This document shows positions 45,201-58,430 of a DNA stretch of 64,000 bases, piece by piece. How positions within the stretch are numbered: position 1 is the stretch's first letter; each line of letters starts with the position of its first letter. A program made the translations under genes and the position numbers. Source of the stretch: Chondrosia reniformis (lineage: Eukaryota; Porifera; Demospongiae; Chondrillida; Chondrillidae); the NCBI GenBank assembly GCA_947172415.1, contig OX359201.1, positions 3,534,001-3,598,000 of the forward strand. Direction: 5' to 3'. The notes below the pieces were generated by a model. That model saw only the letters and a program-made list of their open reading frames with translations, searched no databases and had not been told where the DNA came from.

Positions 45201-45755
45201 TGGATGAAGAATCTAAAAAAATACCTGGAATGTTTTGGTTGGTGTGGAATAGGTGCCGAGGAGGTAAAAGGGCTGTCATGTAGAGAAATCACAATGATGT
45301 CACAGGCTTGCGCGAGAAGGTAGGTGGAAGATGAATGGGATGGTGAACTGGTCACAAAACCCAAGTTGGCCTTGTTGAAACTTTTGAAGGAGAAAGGTGG
45401 TGAATCTCGATGTTTAGATGTGGCAGATAAGGGTAAGAGACGGATGATGATGTTGATCAGGGGTGGGACCGCCCCACTTAGGCTTGAATGTGGAAGGTGG
45501 AGGGGTCTCGAGAGAGCGGAGAGAACATGTGAGGAGTGTGATTTGGGGAAGGTGGAAGATGTGCAACATTGGCTGCTGGAGTGCGAGAGATGGAAGGATG
45601 AGCGAGTGGACCTTTTTCAGTCTTTGTCACAGGTAGCACTGGGGTTTGATTTGATGACTGATGATGATAAACTATTTGCCATTCTGGATCAAGGATGCAA
45701 GCATCACTCAATCCTTAAGATTATTTTGAAGATGTGGACTGCTAGATTTAGTTGA
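42218..45755 (+). pseudogene. LINE ORF2: AP endonuclease, reverse transcriptase, CCHC (broken)
   Basis: Starts at ATG 42218. Endonuclease motifs: MCWNVCGWSN near 42303, FVGVVESWLG, ILCGDFNARCGN, and HHSALVW near 43090. RT motifs: AFIDFKKAYDRVNRKKLWG, VTKGLRQGCVLSPVLF and the catalytic LLFADDTALLAES. The C-terminus has CEECDLGKVEDVQHWLLEC (CX2CX9HX4C). Lesions: frame shifts near 42475 (extra T), 44040 (lost A), 44468 (lost T) and 45050, and stops TAG at 43239 and 45321. The pieces read 42218-42490, 42450-43241, 43278-44069, 43985-44497, 44449-45102, 44853-45323 and 45324-45755. Known role: nicks the target and copies the LINE RNA. Confidence 0.9.
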
Positions 45756-45905
45756 CCTTTTTGATTGATGACTTGATGTTTTGTTGAACTGATTTATTTG
45801 TCATGATGTATTGGTGTGTGCCTCATAAGACAGTCTGTCCTAGTGCTATGCATGTGGCACGTTAAATAAAAAATAATAATAATAATATATATATATATAA
45901 ATATA

Positions 45906-45981
45906 TATCTTTCCGTAACATGAAGCCGTAAAACGTAATCGGCAAATGAAAACAATATAAGGGGCTGCCTGTGGCAGCCCC
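45906..45981. repeat. Right long inverted arm, outer end
   Basis: Inverted partner of 39695 to about 39765: CGTAACATGAAGCC...AAAACAATAT...GGCTGCCTGTGGCAGCC. Shows that the LINE cut this arm from 40985-41442. Confidence 0.75.
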
Positions 45982-45983
45982 TA

Positions 45984-46165
45984 AAATGACAAGTAAGTTC
46001 TGTCAATATCTATGATTTAAATAAATACTGTAATACTAGGCCTATGTCAGTCTAGAAAGACGTTCTAATGTCTACGATCTGTGTAACCTCTGTCAGTGCT
46101 AATTTGTTATTGTAATTCTACCTGTACAGCCCGTAGGACTGATTTTGGGAACACTTTGAAGAAAG
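45984..46165. other. Non-satellite spacer, no gene seen
   Basis: AT-rich single-copy-looking stretch between the TA element and the 45-bp minisatellite, with no coding signal. Confidence 0.5.
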
Positions 46166-47765
46166 ACGTTCTATTTGTGTCTAAATTTGAACGAATGCAG
46201 CTTAGTAGAACTATTCCACGTATGTCTCAGAGTTGTACGAGTGTAGCTTAGTACAGGCGTTCTACCTGTGTTTACAGTTGTACGAGTATATCTTAGTAGA
46301 GCCTGACAGAGTTGTATGGGTGTAGTTTGACAGAAGTGTTCTACGTGTGTCTAAGTGTAGCTTAGCAGAGGCGTTCTACGTGTGTCTAAAGTTGTACTTA
46401 GCAGAGGCGTTCTACGTGTGTCTAGAGTTGTACACCTGTAGCTTGAAAGAGGCGTTCTTAGTCTATCTATAAAGTTGTATGAGTGTAGCTTGACAGGGGC
46501 GTTCTAGTGTGTCTAGAGTTTTACACGTGTAGCTTGACAGAGGCGTTTTATAGTGTATCTAAGGTTGTATGAGTGTAGCTTGACAGGGGCGTTCTACCTG
46601 TGTCTACAGTTGTACAAGTGTATCTTGACCGAGGCGTTCTATGTGTGTCTAAAGTTGTACTTAACAGAAGCGTTCTACTTGTGGCTAAAGTTGTACTTAG
46701 CAGAGGCGTTCTACGTGTGTCTAGAGTTGTACACCTGTCGCTTGAAAGAGGCGTTCTTAGTGTATCTAGAGTTGTACAAATGTAGCTTAGCAGAGGCGTT
46801 CTACGTGTGTCTAGAGTTGTACAAATGTAGCTTAGCAGAGGCGTTCTACGTGTGTCTAGAGTTGTACACATGTAGCTTGACAGGGGCGTTCTTAGTGTAT
46901 CTAAAATTATATGAGTGTAGCTTGACAGGGGCATTCTAAATATATCTAAAGTTGTATGAGTGTAGCTTGACAGGGGCGTTCGAAGTGTATCTAAAGTTGT
47001 ATGATTGTAGCTTAGCAGAGGGGTTCTACATTTGTCTAAAGTTGTTAGAGTGTAACTTGACAGAGGTCTTCTAAGTCTGTCTAAGGTTGTTCGAGTGTTG
47101 CTTAGCAGTGGGGTTCTAAGCGTGTCTAAAGTTGTACGAGTGTGACTTGACAGAGGCGTTCTAAGTCTGTCTAAAGTTGTTCGAGTGTAACTTGACAGAG
47201 GCGTTCTAAGTCTGTCTAAAGTTTTTCGAGTGTAGCTTAGCAGAGGGGTTCTAAGTCGGTCTAAAATTGTTCGAGTATATAGCTTAGCAGAGGGGTTCTA
47301 AGCGTGTCTAAAGTTGTACGATTGTAGCTTAGCAGAGGGGTTCTAAGGGTGTCTAAAATTGTATAAGTGTAGCTTGACAGAGGCGTTCTAAGTCTGTCTA
47401 AAGTTGTTTGAGTGTAACTAGACAGAGGCGTTTTAAGTCTGTCTAAAGTTGTTCGAGTATAGCTTAGCAGAGGGGTTCTACGTGTGTCTAAAATTGTTCG
47501 AGTGTAACTTGACAGAGGCATTCTAAGTCTGTCTAAAGTTGTTCAAGTATAGCTTAGCAGAGGGGTTCTACATGTGTCCAGAATTGTACGAGTGTAGCTT
47601 AGCAGAGGAGTTCTAAGTGTGTCTAAAGGTTATGAGTGTAGCTATCTTTGCTGAGGAGTTTAAGTCTATCTAAGTTGTATGAGTGTAGCTAGACAGAAGT
47701 GTTCTATGTGTGTCTAAGGTTGTACAAGTGTAGCTTAGCAGAGACGTTCTATATACCTGTGTCTG
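46166..47765. repeat. 45-bp minisatellite, about 35 units
   Basis: Unit close to AGCTTGACAGAGGCGTTCTA followed by AGTGTGTCTAAAGTTGTACGAGTGT, with variants (AGCTTAGCAG, some short units). Because 45 is divisible by 3, stop-free frames arise on both strands (46548-46939); their 15-residue repeats are artefacts. Unrelated to the 13-bp satellite. Confidence 0.92.
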
Positions 47766-48316
47766 ATGTTGTCTGTAATTATAGCACTACAACTGTAACT
47801 TATCTCATTGTACAAATTGTGTAGTCGATCATCGTCTTTACTCAACCCTTTTTTAATTGCATGTGACATGAAAAGTCCTGCAATGGATTGATCTCATGCT
47901 CGTGAAAGAGAGTTGATTAGACATTAAACAACCTTAAAATTAATATTGGTTAATCGTCTTAATTAATTAAATTAATTATCTTTTATTTTCCCGAATCAGG
48001 TTAATTAATGAATAATTAATTACATAAACAATGCATATATATGTTTATAGTTCTACTGAAAGAAAGTGTTCCCGCCTCCAGTAACATTTATTGAATGGAA
48101 AGTCTAAAGGTAAAAAAGAGAAGTATTATTAATTTTTTTATTTTACATATATTATACATTCAAATGCATAATTGATAATTGTTCATAGAAGTGTTTAATA
48201 GAGTATACCAGTAGGATGAACATGATTGGTAATAATAGGGCCACAGCGACGGAAGGGAGCCAAGTATTTCGAATTCATTCGGGGGGCGGTAGCCCCACGA
48301 GTTTTTTTAACTCGAA
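47766..48316. other. AT-rich non-satellite stretch, no gene seen
   Basis: Contains TTAATTAATTAAATTAATTA runs (about 47955-48030) and a GC-richer end (GGGGGGCGGTAGCCCCACG near 48281). No coding frame or RNA gene recognised. Confidence 0.5.
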
Positions 48317-51300
48317 CTACTTGTTTTTACTATTTCTAAGTTCTAAATATATGTGCATGTTGTAGTTATATGTGGATCTCCAAGTCATTGGTACTACTTG
48401 TATGGACTAGTTGTATGTACTAGTTTTATAAACTAGTTGTATTTACTAATTGTATGTACTAGTGTACGTACTAGTTGTATGTTCTTGGTATATGTACTAT
48501 ATGTAAGTACTAGTTGTATGTACTAGTTGTAAGTCCAATTTCTATGTTGATATGTACTAATTGAATGTATTATTTGTATGTACTCCTTGTATGTACTAGT
48601 TGAATGTAATAGTTGCATGTACTAGTTGTACGTACTAGTTTTATGTACTAGTTGTATGTCCTATTTATATGTTCTAGTTACCTGTGTATGTTAGAGTTAT
48701 ATTGACTAGTTGTATTTACTAGTTGTATGTTCTAGTTTTATGTACTAGTTGTATATAAAAATTGTATGTACTAGTTTTATGTACTAATTGGGTGTATTAT
48801 ATGTAAGTACTAGTTGTTTGTATTAGTTGTTTGTACTATTTCTAAGTTCTAGCTATATGTGCATGTTCTAGTTATATGAGTATTTCCTAGTGATTGGTAC
48901 TACTTGTATGGACTAGTTCTATGTACTAGTTTTATGTACTGGTTGTTTATACTAGATGTATGTACTAGTTGCATTTACTAGTTGTACATATAGTTGTATA
49001 TACTAGTTGTATGTACTATTTATATGTTCTAGTAACCCGTGTATGTTATAGTTATATGTACTAGTTGTATTTACTAGTTGTATGTTCTAGTTTTATGTAC
49101 TAGGTGTATATACAAATTGTATGGACTAGTTGTATGTACTAGTTGGGTGTATTACATATAAGTACTAGTTGTTTGCATTAGTTATTTGTACCATTTCTAA
49201 GTTCTAGCTATATGTGCATGTTCTACTTATATGAGTATGTCCTAGTGATTGGTACTACTTGTATGGACTTGTTCTATGAACTAGGTTTATGTACTGGTTG
49301 TTTATACTAGATGTATGTATATACTAGTTGCATGTACTAGTTGTACATACTAGGTGTATATACTAGTTGCATATACTAGTTGTATGTACTATTTATATGT
49401 TATAGTAACCCGTGTATGTTATAGTTATATGTACTAGTTGTTTTTACTAGTTGTATGTTCTATATAGTTATATGTACTAGTTTTATACAAAAATTGTATG
49501 TACTAGTTCTGTGTAATATATGTATGTACTAGTTGTTTGTATTTACTTGTTTGCACAATTTCTAAGTTCTAGCTATATGTGCATGTTGTAGTTATATGTT
49601 TATGTCCTAGTGATTAGTACCATATACTTGTATGGACTAGTTGTATGTAATAGTTGCATGTACTAGTTGTACGTACTAATTTTATGTACTAGTTGTATGT
49701 CCTATTTATATGTTCTAGTTACCTGTGTATGTTAGAGTTATATTGACTAGTTGTATTTACTAGTTGTATGTTCTAGTTTTATGTACTAGTTGTATATACA
49801 AATTGTATGTACTAGTTTTATGTACTAGTTGAGTGTATTATATGTAAGTACTAGTTGTTTGTATTAGTTGTTTGTACTATTTCTAAGTTCTAGCTATATG
49901 TGCATGTTCTAGTTATATGAGTATTTCCTAGTGATTGGTACTACTTGTATGGACTAGTTCTATGTACTAGTTTTATGTACTGGTTGTTTATACTAGATGT
50001 ATGTATATACAAGTTGCATGTACTAGTTGTACATATTAGTTGTATATACTAGTTGCATATACTAGTTGTATGTACTATTTATATGTTCTAGTAACCCGTG
50101 TATGTTATAGCTTATATACTAGTTGTTTTTACTAGTTGTATGTTCTATATAGTTATATGTACTAGTTTTATACAAAAATTGTATGTACTAGTTGTATGTA
50201 ATAGTTCTGTGTAATATATGTATGTACTAGTTGTTTGTATTTACTTGTTTGCACAATTTCTAAGTTCTAGCTATATGTGCATGTTGTAGTTATATGTTTA
50301 TGTCCTAGTGATTAGTACTATATACTTGTATGGACTAGTTGTATGTACTAGTTTTATGTAATAGTTGTATGTACTAGTTGTATGTACTAGTTGTATGTAC
50401 TAGGTATATGGGCTATATGTAGGGACTAGTTTTATGTACTAGTTGTAAGTCCAATTTCTATGTTCTACTTATATGTGTATGTTCTAGTTATATGTGTATG
50501 TCCTCTTGATATGTACTAGTTGAATGTACTATTTGTATGTACTACTTGTAAGTACTAGTTGAATATACCAGTTATATGTACAAGTCATGTACTAATTGTA
50601 TGTACTATTACTATGTTCAAGTTATGTGTATGTTCTAGTTATATGTGTATATCCTAGTGATATGTACTACTTGTATGTACCAGGTATATGTACTAGTTTT
50701 ATGTACAAGTTATGTACTAGTTGTATGTACTCGTTGTTTGTACTAGTTATATGAACTATTTGTATGTACTAGTTGAATGTGTATATTCCAGTTATAAGTA
50801 CTAGTTTCACGTACAGGTTGTATGCACTAGTTGTATATACTAGCTGCATGTACTTGTTGTATGTACTAGTTGTATGAGCTAGTTGTATATACCAGTTCTA
50901 TGTACTAGTTGAATGTATTAGTTGTATGTCCTAGTTGTTTGAATTAGTATTATGTACTGTTTCTATATACTAGTAATATGTTCTAGTTGTATGAACTAGT
51001 TGTTTGCATTAGTTTTTTGTACTAGTTATATTAACTAGCTGTATGAACTAATATTTTGGACTATTTCAAAGTACTAGTTGTATGTACTAGTAGTATGTAC
51101 TATTTTTATGTACTAGTTGTATGGACTATCTTTATGTACTAGCTATACGTACAACATATGTACTAGTTGTATGTACTAGTTGTATGTACTATTTATATTT
51201 TCTAGTTATTTGTGTACGTTCTAGTTATATGTACTAGTTTTATGTGCAAGTTGTAAGTACTAGTTGTATGTACAAGTTGTATGTACTAGTTAAGAGTTAG

Positions 51301-54300
51301 TTGTATGTTCTAGTTGTATGTTCTGGTTGAATGTTCTTGTTGGATATACCAGTTATATGCACTAGTTGTATATCCTATATAGTAGTATGAACTAGCTATA
51401 TGAACTTGTTGAATGTACAAATTTTATATACTAGTTGTATGTAATAGTTGCATGTACTAGTTGTATGAACTTGTTGTATATACTAGTTTTATGTACGAGT
51501 TGTATGAACTAGTTGTATGTACTAGTTGTATGTCCTAGTTGTATGTACTACTTGTATTTACTAGTTGTATGTTCTTGTTGTAAGTACTAGTGTATGCACT
51601 TGCTATATTAACCAATTGAATGAACTAGATTTATGTACAAGTTTTATGTACTAATTGTATGCACTACTTGGGTGAACTCCTTGTATGTACTACTTGTGTT
51701 CTAGTTGTATGTACGAATTGTATGTACTAGTTGTATGCACTAGTTGTATGTACTAGTTGTATGTAATTGCTGTATGTACTAGTTATGGACTAGTTGAATA
51801 TACTATTTCTATACACTAGTTGTGCGTACTAGTTTCATATAAGAGTTTTAGGTACTAGTTGTATGAACTAGTTGTGAATACTAGTTGTTTTTTCTAGTTG
51901 TAAGAACAAGTAGTATGAACTATTTCTATGTTCTAGTCTTATGTACTAGTTGTATGAACTAGTTGTATGTACTAGTTGAATGTACTAGTTATAAGTACAA
52001 GTTATGTACTACTTCTATGTACTACTTGCATGAACGAGTTGTTAGTATTAGTTGTATGTTCTAGTTATATGTACGGCTGTCTGTCCAAGTTTTATGTACT
52101 AGTTATATGTAATAGTTGCATGCACTAGTTGTATGTACTATTTATATGTTCTAGTTACCTCTGTATGTTATAGTTATATGTAGTAGTTGTATGTACTAGT
52201 TGGATGTAATATATGTATGTACTAGTTGTTTGTAGTAGTTGAATGTACTAGTTGTATGTAGTTGTTGTATGTACTAGTTGTATGCACCAATTTTATGTAC
52301 TAAGTAAATGTACTATATGTAGGTGCTAGTTGCATGTACTAGTTGTAGGTACTATTTCTATGTTCTAGTTATATGTGTATGTCTTAGTGGTATGTACTAG
52401 TTGAATGTACTATTTGTATGTACTACTTGTATGTACTAGTTGAATGTTATAGTTATATGTACAAGTCATGTACTATTTGTATGTACTAGTTGTATGTTCC
52501 AGTTATGTACTAGTTGTATGTCCTAGCTGTTTGAACTAGTTGTCTGTACTGGATGTATCTACTAGTTGCTTGTACTAGTTGTACGAACTACTTGTATATA
52601 CTAATTGTCTGTACTATTTATATGTTCTAGTTTCCTGTGGTTGTTATAGTATATGTAATAGTTGTATTTACTAGTTGTATGTTCTAGGTATATGTACTAG
52701 TTGTAAATACAAATTGTATATACTGGTTGTATGTACTTGTTGCATGTAATATATGTATGTACTAGTTGTTTGTGTTAGTTGTTTGCACTCTTTCTAAGTT
52801 CTAGTTATATGTGCATGTTGTAGTTATATGTGTATATCCTAGTGATATGTACTAGTTGAATGTACTATTTGTATGTACTACTTGTATGTACTGGTTGAAT
52901 GTACTAGTTATATATACAAGTCATGTACTTTTTGTATCTACTAGTTGTGTGAACGAGTTGTATGTATTAGTTGTATGTTCTAATTGCATATATTTATCGT
53001 CTGTACAAGATTTATGTACTAGTTGTGTGCACTGTTTCTATGTTCCAGTTTTATGTGTATGTTTTAGTTATATGTGTATCTCCTGGTGATATTTACTACT
53101 TGTATGTACCAGTTGTATGTACTAATTAAATGTACTAGTAGTTGTATATCCTAGCTGTCTGAACTAGTTGTTTGTACTAGTTGTATGTACTAGTTATATG
53201 TAATATTTGTGGGTACTAGTGACATGTGTCAGTTATAGTTATATGTACAAGTTGTATGTACAAGTTGTTTGTACAAGTTGTATGTACAAATTGTTTGTAC
53301 TAGTTGTATGTACTAGTTGTATGTAATAGTTGTATGTTCTATTGTTATGTACTAGTTGTATGTACTAGTGGTATATACTAATTGTATGTACTAGCTGAAT
53401 GAACTAGTTGTATGTGCTATTTGTGTACTATTTGTATGTACTAGTTGTATTTACTAGTTGTATGTATTAATTGTATGTACTCTTTCTATGTGCTAGTTAT
53501 ATGTGTATGTTTTAGTTTTATATGTATGTCCTAATGACATGTTCTACTTGAGTTTAATAGTTATAAGTACTTGTTGTATGTACTAGTTGTATGAACTGGT
53601 TTTATGTACTAGTTGTATGTACTAGTGGTATGTACTAGTTGTATGTACTAGTTGTAAGAACTAGTTTGTTTACTAGTTGCATATACTTCGTGTATGAACT
53701 AGTTGTATGTACTAGTTTTATGTAATAGTTGTATGTTCTATTGGTATGTACTAGTTGTATATACTAGTGGTATATACTAATTGTATGTACTAGCTGAATG
53801 AACTAGTTGAATGTGCTATTTGTGTACCATTTGTATGTACTAGTTGTATTTACTAGTTGTATGTACTCTTTCTATGTGCTAGCTATATGTGTATGTTTTA
53901 GTTATATAAGCATGTCCTATTGACATGTACTACTTGTGTGTACTAGTTATAAGAACTTGATGTATGTACTAGTTGTATGTATATACTAGTTGTTTATACA
54001 AGGAGTGTGTAAAAGTTGTATGAACTAGTAGTATGTACTAGTTTTATGTACTAGTTGAATGTACTAGTTGTATGTACTAAATATATGAACTACTTATGTA
54101 CTAGTTGTGTGTACTAGGTGTATGAACTAGTTGTTTGTGCTAATTGTATGTATTTATTGTATGTTCTAATTCGGAGTACTAGATGAACAAAATAGTTGAA
54201 TGTGCTACTTGTACGTACTAGTTGTTGACTTTTTCTATGTACCAGGTGTATGCACTATTTGTATGTATTAGTTATATGGACTAGTTGCATGTCCTAGTTG

Positions 54301-57300
54301 TATGAACTAGTTGTATGTACTGTTTCTATGTACTAGTAATATGAACTAGTTGTATGAACTGGCTGTTTGCATTAGTTTTAGGTACTAGTTATATTTACTA
54401 GCTGTATGAACTAGTAGTTTGGACTATTTCAATGTACTAGTTGTATGTACCAGTTGTGTGTACTACTTGCACGAAATAGTTGTATGTACTGGTTGTATGT
54501 ACTAGTGGTATGTACTAGTTGTATATATACCAGTTGTTTGTACTAGTTGTTTGTACTAGTTGTGTGTACTAGTTGTATTTACTAGTTAATGAACTAGTAG
54601 TATATACTATTTCTATGTACAAGTTGTATGGACTATCTGTATGTACTAGCTATTTGTACAACATATTTACTAGTTGTATGTGCTAGGTGTATGAATGAGT
54701 TGTTAGTAATAGTTGTATGTTCTAATCATATGCACTAGTTGTATATACTATTTGCGTGTACTAGTTATTTGTACTAGTTACATGTACTAGTTGTATATAC
54801 TAGTTCTAAGTACTAATTGTATGTACTAGTTGTGTGTACTATTTATATGTTCTAGTTCCCAGTGTATGTACTAGTTATATGTACTAGTTAAATGTACAAG
54901 TTGTATAAACTAGTTATATGTACTAGTTGTATATTAAAGTAGTATATACAAGTTGCATGGACTAGTTGTATGTACTAATTGCATATACTAGTTTTATGTG
55001 CAAGTTGTATGTACTAGTTGTATATACAAATTGTATGTAGTATTTGTATTTACTAGTTGTATGGACAAGTTTTCTGTACTCTTTCTATGTACTAGTAGAA
55101 TGTACTAATTAAATGTCCTAGGTATGGACTGGTAGTAGGTCCTAGTTGTATCAACTAGTTGTTTTTACTAGTGATATGAACTACCTGTGTGTACTAGTTG
55201 TTGTACAAATTTCATGTACTAATTGTATGCACTAACTGTATGTACTAGTTGTATGAACTAGCTGTATGTAGTAGTTGTATGTACAAGTTGTATGTACTTG
55301 CTCTATGTACTAGTTATGGATTAGTTGAATGTACTAGTTCTATATACTAATTGTGCGTACTAGTTGCAGGTAAGAGTTTTAGGTACTAGCTGTATGAACT
55401 AGTCATGTATACTAGTTGTATTTTCTAATTGTATGTACAAGTAGTATGAACTATTTCTGTGTACTAGTTGTATGTACTAGTTGTATCAAGTAGTTGTATA
55501 TACTAATTGAATGTACTAGTTTATAAGCACAAGTTATGTACTACTTGTATGAACGAGTTGTTAGTATTAGTTGTATGTTCAAGTTATATGTACAAGTTGT
55601 ATATCGAAGTTGTATATACTAGTTGTATGTACTATTTATATGTTCTAGTTTCCTGTGTATGTTCTAGTTATATGTAGTAGTTGTATGTACTAGTTGTTTG
55701 TATTAGTTGTTCGTACTAATTCTATGTTCTAGCTATATATGTATGTCGTAGTTATATGTGTATGTCCTAGTGATTGGTAACACTTGTATGGACTAGTTGT
55801 AAGTACTAGTTTTATGTACTAGTTGTATGTAATAATTGTATGTACAAGTTGTATATACTGGTTGTATAAATTAGTAGTATGGACTAGTTGTTTGTAGTAG
55901 TTGAATGTACTAGTTGTATGTAGTCATTGTAGTACTAGTTGTAAGACCAATTTCTATGTTCTAGTTATATGTGTATGTCCTAGTGATATGTTCTAGTTGA
56001 ATAGGCTATTTGTATGTACTACTTGTATGTACTAGTTTTGTATGAACGAGTTGTTAGTGTTAGTTGTAAATTCTAGTAGTATGTACAAGTTTTATGTACT
56101 AATTGTATGTACTATTTCTATGTTCTAGTTATGTGGATGTTCTAGTTATATGTGTATGTCCTAGTGATATGTACTACTTGTATGTACCATGTATATGTGG
56201 TAGTTTTATGTATAAGTTATGTACTAGTTTTATGTCCTAACTGTTTGAACTAGTTGTTTGTACTAGTTGTATATACTAGTTATAATTACTATTTGTGGGT
56301 ATTACTCACATGTGTCAGTTATAGTTAAATGTACAAATTGTATGTACAAGTTTTATGTACTAGTAATATGTACTGGCTGTATGAACTAGTTGTATGTACT
56401 AATTGTATATACTAGTTTTATGTACTAGTTGTAAGAACTAGTTCAATTTACTAGTTGCATATAATAGTTGTATGTACTAGTTGTATGTACTAGTTGTATG
56501 TACTAGTGGTATGTACTAATTGTATGTACTAGTTATATGAACTAGTTATGTACTAGTTGTGTGTACAAGGTGTATGAACTAGTTGTATGTGCTAGTTGTA
56601 TGTATTTATTGTATGTTCTAATTGTGAGCACTAGATAAAACAAAATAGTTGCATGTACTAGTTGCATATACTAGGTGTATGTACTATTTCTATGTACCAG
56701 TTGTATGTACTCTTCATATGTACTTGTTGTATGGACAAGTAATATGTATTAGTAATGTACTAGTTGTATATACTAGTTATATGAACTATTTCTATGTACT
56801 AGTTGAATGTGAATATTCTAGTTATAAGTACTAGTAGTATGTACAATTTGTATGCACTAGTTGTTTTTACAAGCTAGTTGGAGGAGCTAGTTGTATGTAC
56901 TATTTGTATGAACTAGTTGGATGAACTAGTTGTATGTAATAAATGTATTTAGTACTTGTTTGTATTAGTTGTTTGTACTATTTCTATGTTCTAGCTATTT
57001 GTGTATGTTGTAGTTATACGTGTATGTTCTAGTTATATGTGTATGTCCTAGTGAAATGTACCAGTTTAATTTATTATTTGTATATACTACTTGCATGTAC
57101 TAGTTGTGTATCCTAGTTATATGTGCAAGTCATGTACTATTTGTATGTATTAGTTATGTACTAGTTGTATGACCTAGCGTTTTGAACTAGTTGTTTGTAG
57201 AAGTTGTTTGTACAATTATATGTGCTATTTGCGGGTACTAGTTACATGTGTCAGTTATAGTTATATGTACAAGTCGTTTGTAAGAGTAGTATATACTAGT

Positions 57301-57574
57301 CGTATGTACTAACTTTATGTACTTGTTGAATGAACTAGTCGTATGTACTATTTGTGAACTAGTTGTATTTACCAGTTGTCTGTACTAATTGTATGTATTC
57401 TTTCTATGTGCTAGTTAAATGTGTATGTTTTAGTTATATGTGGATGTCCTAGTGATATGTACTACTTGTGTGTGTACAAGTTGTAGGTAATAGTTGTATA
57501 TACCAGTTTTATGTACCAGTTTCATTAACTAGTTTTATGAACTAATTGTATGTACTAGTTGTATGTAATAGTTG
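48317..57574. repeat. 13-bp satellite array (block 11, longest)
   Basis: Over 9 kb of the satellite with no gene. Diverged higher-order blocks recur, for instance the phrase CCTAGCTGTTTGAACTAGTTG near 52525, with variants near 53150, 56240 and 57170 (and 38030 in an earlier block). Confidence 0.95.
48560..50340. repeat. Higher-order repeat, ~350-bp unit, about five copies
   Basis: The word TCTAAGTTCTAGCTATATG starts at 48841, 49196, 49561, 49882 and 50259 (spacing 355, 365, 321, 377). Neighbouring private words (CCTAGTGATTGGTACTACTTG, CCGTGTATGTTATAG) recur in the same order. Confidence 0.8.
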
Positions 57575-58095
57575 CATGAAAAATCTAAGATACCATTTTC
57601 CTACATGCTATATGCCTATTCTGTAAAAAGAGCCTATAGGGGAACTAAACCTAAAGAGAGCTTTAGATGAAGATACAGTAGTCTTTTCTTCCTTCTTTTC
57701 CCTTCTTTCATCTTCTTCTCCACTGGGTCACACAGCCGTTTCTGGGAATTCCACCCTGCATCAGTGATCCTGGGAGTCTTTGTCTTTTTCTTTATGTTGA
57801 TCTTCTGTGAATCCTTGGCTCACTATGTTAATCTAGGGGCCTTATATACACTATTTTGGTGCCAAAAGTTAAATAAGGTGTTAACTAAGACACATGATGA
57901 AATTTAATTTTATGAAAGGAATGTAGGTCCAATTAACTTTTATGAATTAATTATAAATCCCTGCTTGTACAGGTAAAACGGACTCAGCATAACTATAGAC
58001 ACAAGTAGGACATATTACGTAAGTCTACCCTTAGGTCTTCTAGTAGTAACATTTCTTTGGAGGTGGGGTAACACAATATGGGGTAACACAAGACA
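57575..58095 (-). repeat. Naiad-type 3' terminal repeat
   Basis: 521 bp, direct repeat of 61064-61595. It overlaps the last codons of the RT (the protein stop is at 58015-58017). Confidence 0.92.
57725..57770 (-). ncRNA. Hammerhead ribozyme motif, two catalytic positions changed
   Basis: Same fold as the intact copies, but two bases differ at positions expected to matter: the core CUGAUGA reads CUGAUGC (plus-strand G at 57758) and the triplet GUC reads GUG (plus-strand C at 57731). G at the cleavage position and loss of the last core A should both stop cleavage. Confidence 0.6.
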
Positions 58096-58430
58096 GTCCT
58101 TAAGCATACTAGCTACTTTTTGCTTATACTTGATTCTAACTAGAGGCTGCCGGGATAGGAAGGTTTTAAAGGTTGATTTTAGCTTAAAGTATTTGTAACC
58201 CTGCTTAATAAGCCTACCGCATAACTGCAAACTTTTAGCCTGAAAACTGGAGAAGTCACTACATATTCTAGAATACCTAATTAGTTGTGAAATAAAGACA
58301 CCATAGGCTGGGGTATTAGGAATGTTACTATCTAAATGGGGGAAATTTACTATATCAAAGTTAAAGTCCTCTCGCTTATCATATACTTTAGTGATAAATT
58401 GATTGTTAGTAATGGTTATATCTAAGTCTA
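58015..58430 (-). pseudogene. Naiad-type RT, C-terminal thumb (frame-shifted piece)
   Basis: Continues the RT after the break at 58428-58439. FLDLDITITNNQFITKVYDK, then DIVNFPHLDSNIPNTPAYGV and FISQLIRYSRICSDF are the well-conserved thumb region of this RT type; it ends in TAG in the 3' terminal repeat. The shift falls in a run of five A and five G (plus strand), so it may be a real indel or a sequencing error. Confidence 0.88.

Larger units (their letters stand above)
41443..45905 (+). mobile_element. APE-type non-LTR retrotransposon (LINE), decayed
   Basis: About 4.46 kb, plus strand, both ORFs present, so near full length. ORF1 (41501-42130) is intact; ORF2 (42218-45755) has about four frame shifts and two nonsense codons. 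The 3' end has an AATAAA-like stretch and a TAA/TA repeat tail (about 45865-45900). Endonuclease-RT order puts it among APE-bearing LINEs; the clade is not determined. It landed in the right arm of the 39693-45983 element. Confidence 0.88.
39693..45983. mobile_element. Long-inverted-repeat (foldback) DNA element, invaded by a LINE
   Basis: Outer ends are TA-GAGGCTGCC (39693) and GGCAGCCCC-TA (45983). The left arm, 39695 to about 40226, is matched in inverted orientation, with many mismatches, by about 40985-41442 plus 45906-45981. The left-arm region with GACCCTTGTGTGCAAGTTACC pairs with the segment ending 41442, and CATGTTATGG pairs with CCGTAACATG at 45906, so the LINE 41443-45905 split the right arm. 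Without the LINE the element is about 1.8 kb. Each end also holds the small palindrome GGCTGCCTGTGGCAGCC. TA at both ends fits a TA target duplication. No transposase seen, so non-autonomous. Confidence 0.75.

Noticed and set aside
46548..46939. 128-codon frames on both strands in the 45-bp minisatellite
   Set aside because: 45 is a multiple of 3, so opposite-strand frames stay open together; the encoded 15-residue repeats look like no protein.
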